DNA from: Firmicutes bacterium ZCTH02-B6
Lineage (GTDB): Bacteria; Bacillota; Limnochordia; Limnochordales; ZCTH02-B6
DNA length: 26,726 bases
Reading direction: 5' to 3'
NCBI GenBank assembly: GCA_002159155.1
Contig: LZRQ01000032.1
Location: 1 to 26,726, forward strand
Shown: piece by piece, positions 23,873 through 26,726 of the stretch
Layout of the letters: every line of letters starts with the position of its first letter
Numbering within the stretch: position 1 is the first letter of the stretch
Made by a program: the position numbers and the translations under genes
The notes under the pieces: model-generated
The model's database searches: none
Told to the model about the DNA's origin: nothing
Seen by the model: only the letters and a program-made list of their open reading frames with translations

Positions 23873-24886
23873 TTGGCGCGAGTTGCAGCTCTTGCCACTG
23901 CGGTGCGACCGGCGCGCCCGGTGCGGGTTCTGGTTATGGCCCTTTTCCTGAGTGCCATCGTCGTATCCGCCTTCAGCGCTGGCACCGCGGCGGCACCGGT
24001 TCACATCGGTATTGTCCAGTTTGTGGAGCACCCGGCCTTGGACGCTTTCCGCATCGGTTTCATCCAAGCCCTCGAAGACGCGGGCTACGTCATCGGCCAG
24101 GACATCGTTCTTGAGTACCATAACGCCCAGGGCGACTTCGTCGTTTCCCGCACCATCGCCGAGAAGTTCGTGCGGGACCAGGTCGACCTGATCTTTGCCA
24201 TCGCCACCGGGCCGGTGCAGGCCGCGGCGGCCTTAACGGAGACGATTCCCATTGTGTTCGCCGGCGTGCGGGATCCGGTAGGCGCTGGCGTTGCGGAGAG
24301 CTTTGAGCGCCCCGGCCGCAACATCACCGGCACCTCCCACTGGACGCCCGTCAGCGAGCAGATCAAGCTGGTGCGGGAGATCATGCCCGACGCCCGCCGC
24401 ATCGGCATCTTGTATAACGCGGGGGAGCTCAACTCGGTCATCCAGGTCGAGGAAGCCCGCCAGTGGGCTGCGGGCTACGGCCTCACCCTGGTCGAGCGCA
24501 CCGTCGTCTCCACCAACGACGTACGGCAAGCCGCCGAATCGCTGGTGGGCAACGTGGACGTCATTTTCCTCCCGACGGACAACACGGTGGTGTCGGCGCT
24601 GGAGTCGGTATTGTTCGTGGCTGAGCGATTCCGGATCCCCGTCATCGCGTCGGATATCGCCAGCGCCCAGCGGGGCGTCGCCGCCGCGTACGGCGTCGAT
24701 GAGGTCAAACTAGGCCGGCAAGCCGGCGAGATGGCGCTGCGCATTCTGTTTGAAGGCGCCGACCCGGCGACGACCCCCGTGGAGACCCAGCGGGTGCTGG
24801 ACCTGGCCGTCAACGAGGACGCCGCCCGCCGCATGGGCTTGACTATCCCGCCCGAGGTCGTCGAGCGGGCGCAGTATCGATTCTAG
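23873..24886 (+). CDS. ABC transporter substrate-binding protein (ABC_sub_bind, TrpX-like), orphan
   Basis: Exported solute-binding protein of 337 residues of the ABC_sub_bind family (TrpX/YtfQ-like fold). The signal peptide includes a basic N-terminus and a hydrophobic stretch (VLVMALFLSAIVVSAFSAG) ending near TAAA; no lipobox is seen. Mature text: HIGIVQFVEHPALDAFRIGF, IPIVFAGVRDPVGAGVAESF, NITGTSH, ARRIGILYNAGELNS, VIFLPTDNTVVSALE, GVAAAYGVDEVKLGRQAGEMA. These are hallmark blocks of the family. The start is TTG 23873, with AAAGGAGG 7 bases upstream; the longer frame is not supported. Permease and ATPase genes, which normally follow, are absent; a terminator follows. The ligand is unknown, and tryptophan is only one possibility. 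Confidence 0.9.
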   Translation: MARVAALATAVRPARPVRVLVMALFLSAIVVSAFSAGTAAAPVHIGIVQFVEHPALDAFRIGFIQALEDAGYVIGQDIVLEYHNAQGDFVVSRTIAEKFVRDQVDLIFAIATGPVQAAAALTETIPIVFAGVRDPVGAGVAESFERPGRNITGTSHWTPVSEQIKLVREIMPDARRIGILYNAGELNSVIQVEEARQWAAGYGLTLVERTVVSTNDVRQAAESLVGNVDVIFLPTDNTVVSALESVLFVAERFRIPVIASDIASAQRGVAAAYGVDEVKLGRQAGEMALRILFEGADPATTPVETQRVLDLAVNEDAARRMGLTIPPEVVERAQYRF

Positions 24887-24910
24887 AGGCTGTAGAAAAT
24901 GAAGAACGCG

Positions 24911-24957
24911 ATGGCCGAAGCGGCGCTTGGTGCAGCGCCTGCTTCGGCCATATTTCT
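24911..24957 (+). terminator. Long hairpin terminator between convergent genes
   Basis: ATGGCCGAAGCGGCGCT (24911-24927) pairs with AGCGCCTGCTTCGGCCAT (24934-24951), 17 bp with one bulged base and a 6-base loop, then ATTTCTTG. On the minus strand the stem is followed by CGCGTTCTTCATTTTC, so it may serve the response regulator gene as well. Confidence 0.75.
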
Positions 24958-25006
24958 TGATCGAGCCGCTCCCCTGCGATCGAACGTCAACACCCGGCCG
25001 CGCTTG

Positions 25007-25666
25007 TTATCGAACCCGCGTTTCCCGCAAGTACATGAGAACCGCGGCAACGCGGGGCTGCAGATCCGGTGCGGCGTCGACCCCCATTTTGTGAAAGACG
25101 CTGTTGATCACGTTTTCCACGGACTTGACGGTGATGTTGATCTTTTCGGCGATGGTCCGGTTGTTGTAACCCTGGGCGATCAAGGCAAGGATTTCGCGCT
25201 CCCGATCGGTCAGCTCCGCGAGCAAGCCTCCCCGGCGACCCTCCAGGCGCTCCGCGATCCGGGCATCCAGCACAATCTCTCCGGAAGCGGCGCCTTTGAC
25301 TGCCCGCAGCACCGTGGCTACGTCGGCTACGGAATCTTTGAGGAGGTACGACCAGCCCGTCATGCTGCGCCGGCGGAGCGCATTGATGAAGGCGTATTCC
25401 AGGTAGTTGGACAGGAGAACGATGCCGACGTGCGGCCGCAGCCGCCGCAGCTCAAACCCGAGTTCGAGACCGTTAAGGTCTCCAGGCAACTGGATGTCGA
25501 GCGTGGCCACGTCAAATTGCAGTTTGCCGAGGCTATTCAAGGCATCGGCAGCGTTGGCAAAAGCCCCGACAACTTCGATTTCGGCGTCCCTGGACAGTGC
25601 AAGAACGAGGAGTTCCCTAAAAAGCGGCTCGTCCTCCACCACAAGGACCCTGACTGGGGCCGCCAC
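25007..25666 (-). CDS. NarL/FixJ family response regulator (LuxR-type HTH)
   Basis: Two-component regulator of 219 residues. The receiver domain has the acidic pair Glu11-Asp12 (VVEDEPL), phosphoacceptor Asp57 (TLDIQLPG), Ser86 (LLSNYLE) and Lys110 (LLKDS). The C-terminal domain is a LuxR HTH (LTDREREILALIAQGYNNRTIAEKINI...VENVINSVFHKMGV, about 151-196). It should bind DNA as a phosphorylated dimer. Start GTG 25666 follows GGGGGGTGG by 6 bases. No histidine kinase is in the window; the neighbour upstream is an ABC exporter, 34 bases away, which might share its transcript. Confidence 0.92.
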   Translation of the reverse strand: MAAPVRVLVVEDEPLFRELLVLALSRDAEIEVVGAFANAADALNSLGKLQFDVATLDIQLPGDLNGLELGFELRRLRPHVGIVLLSNYLEYAFINALRRRSMTGWSYLLKDSVADVATVLRAVKGAASGEIVLDARIAERLEGRRGGLLAELTDREREILALIAQGYNNRTIAEKINITVKSVENVINSVFHKMGVDAAPDLQPRVAAVLMYLRETRVR

Positions 25667-25700
25667 CGGGTTCCACCCCCCAGAGCATGCTCGTGAGCCG

Positions 25701-26726
25701 TTACACCGACCCTACGACCGGCGCGTCAGAAAACTGGCTCCGGTAGAGGGTCGCGTAGAAACCGCCAGCCGCCAGCAACTGGTCGTGGGTGCCCTGCTCG
25801 ACGATTCGGCCGTTATTCATGACCAGCACCCAGTCCGCGTCGCGAATGGTGGACAGCCGGTGGGCGATGACAAAGCTGGTGCGGCCTTTCATGAGATCGT
25901 GCAAGGCGCGTTGGATTTGCAGTTCCGTACGGGTGTCGACGCTGCTGGTGGCCTCGTCCAGGATGAGGATGGCCGGATCCGCCAATAGCGCCCGGGCGAT
26001 AGTCAAGAGTTGCTTTTGACCCTGCGAGAGGTTGGACGCCTCCTCATCGATGATCGTGTCGTACCCGTCGGGCAGCGTGCGGATGAAATGGTCCGCGTAA
26101 GCCGCCTTGGCCGCCGCCACGATTTCCTCTTCGGTCGCCCCTTCCCGCCCGTAGGCGATGTTGTCCCGAATGGTGCCGTGGAACAGCCAAGTATCTTGCA
26201 TCACCATGCCAAACAACCGGCGGAGATCCCCGCGGCGCATGCGGCGAATGTCCACTCCGTCGATGGTGATGCGCCCGCCGTCGAGCTCGTAAAAGCGCAT
26301 GAGCAGGTTGACCAGGGTCGTCTTGCCCGCCCCGGTGGGACCGACGATGGCGATGACTTGCCCCGGCTTGCCCACCAGGTTCAAATCCTCGATCAACGGC
26401 ACGTCGGGCTTGTAGCGGAACGATACTCGCTCCAAGGCTACCTCGCCCTTGGGCTGCTGCAGGACGACCGGCGCAGCGTCTTCCGGCACCTCCTCCTCTT
26501 CGTCCAGCAGTTCAAACACCCGCTCCGCGGAGGCAATCGTCGACTGGATGATGTTGGCGATGCTCGCTACCTGAACGATCGGCTGGCCAAACTGCCGTGC
26601 GTACTGCAGAAACGCCTGCACGTCGCCGATTTGCAGCACCTGGCGGGTCACGTAGATCGCGCCGACGACGCTGATAAGAACGTAGCCAATATTGTTTACA
26701 AGGCCCATAAGCGGCATCATCAGACC
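25701..26726 (-). CDS. ABC exporter with fused membrane and ATPase domains, 5' end outside the window
   Basis: C-terminal 341 residues of a type-I ABC half-exporter (MdlB/YknU-like). The visible part begins in the last membrane helices (VLISVVGAIYVTRQVLQIGD), then a linker and a complete nucleotide-binding domain: VSFRYKPDVPLIEDLNL, Walker A GPTGAGKTT, MVMQDTWLFHGTIRDNIAYG (Q-loop), signature LSQGQ, Walker B ILILDEATSSVD and AHRLSTI with the switch His. The frame stays open to the right edge, so the start lies outside. Such proteins usually work as heterodimers and export lipids, peptides or drugs. The signature LSQGQ in place of LSGGQ is common in one partner of such heterodimers. Confidence 0.93.
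   Translation of the reverse strand, partial: GLMMPLMGLVNNIGYVLISVVGAIYVTRQVLQIGDVQAFLQYARQFGQPIVQVASIANIIQSTIASAERVFELLDEEEEVPEDAAPVVLQQPKGEVALERVSFRYKPDVPLIEDLNLVGKPGQVIAIVGPTGAGKTTLVNLLMRFYELDGGRITIDGVDIRRMRRGDLRRLFGMVMQDTWLFHGTIRDNIAYGREGATEEEIVAAAKAAYADHFIRTLPDGYDTIIDEEASNLSQGQKQLLTIARALLADPAILILDEATSSVDTRTELQIQRALHDLMKGRTSFVIAHRLSTIRDADWVLVMNNGRIVEQGTHDQLLAAGGFYATLYRSQFSDAPVVGSV

Overview
The window looks like the chromosome of a GC-rich, endospore-forming, aerobic member of the Bacillota, of the kind seen among the Symbiobacteriia, Limnochordia or Thermaerobacter relatives. The reasons are a complete gerA-type germination operon, a heme A synthase of the Bacillus CtaA type, strong GGAGG ribosome sites, frequent TTG and GTG starts, and high GC with rho-independent terminators. 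The exact taxon cannot be fixed from the sequence. There is no rRNA, tRNA, IS element, phage gene or CRISPR array that I can see, and no gene-free stretch exceeds 300 bases.

Layout. 1-2174 (minus strand): a metallo-beta-lactamase-fold hydrolase running off the left edge, an M42 aminopeptidase, and the CsaA tRNA-binding-like protein. A 259-bp divergent region with a foldable csaA leader and a strong csp promoter leads to a cold-shock gene (plus), which ends in two terminator hairpins. Heme A synthase (ctaA) and a quinone oxidoreductase follow on the minus strand. Dihydroxyacid dehydratase (ilvD), an FmdB-type zinc ribbon and a DJ-1/PfpI protein lie on the plus strand, closed by a strong terminator. 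From 13756 down to 7704, six minus-strand genes run in one direction: a glutamate-synthase-like FMN protein, a membrane-anchored cupredoxin and two complete ABC-2 exporter pairs. A sulfide:quinone-oxidoreductase-like flavoprotein (plus) then converges on, and overlaps, the germination operon gerAA-gerAB-gerAC (minus, 19030 to 15138).

The most interesting block is 19178-23699. A near-perfect Bacillus/actinobacterial-type LexA box precedes three tightly packed plus-strand genes: an unusually short, catalytically dead ImuB-like Y-family protein, a small DUF6504-like protein, and a DnaE2-type error-prone DNA polymerase. This looks like an SOS-controlled mutagenic translesion synthesis cassette with no ImuA/RecA-like gene and with the fingers and part of the palm missing from the Y-family partner. 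After it come an orphan substrate-binding protein (plus), a bidirectional-looking terminator, a LuxR-type response regulator (minus) and the C-terminal part of an ABC exporter cut by the right edge (minus).

Functions around the cassette are mostly housekeeping: branched-chain amino acid synthesis, respiration, spore germination and export. Start sites were chosen mainly from Shine-Dalgarno spacing, so several are shorter than the longest open frame.
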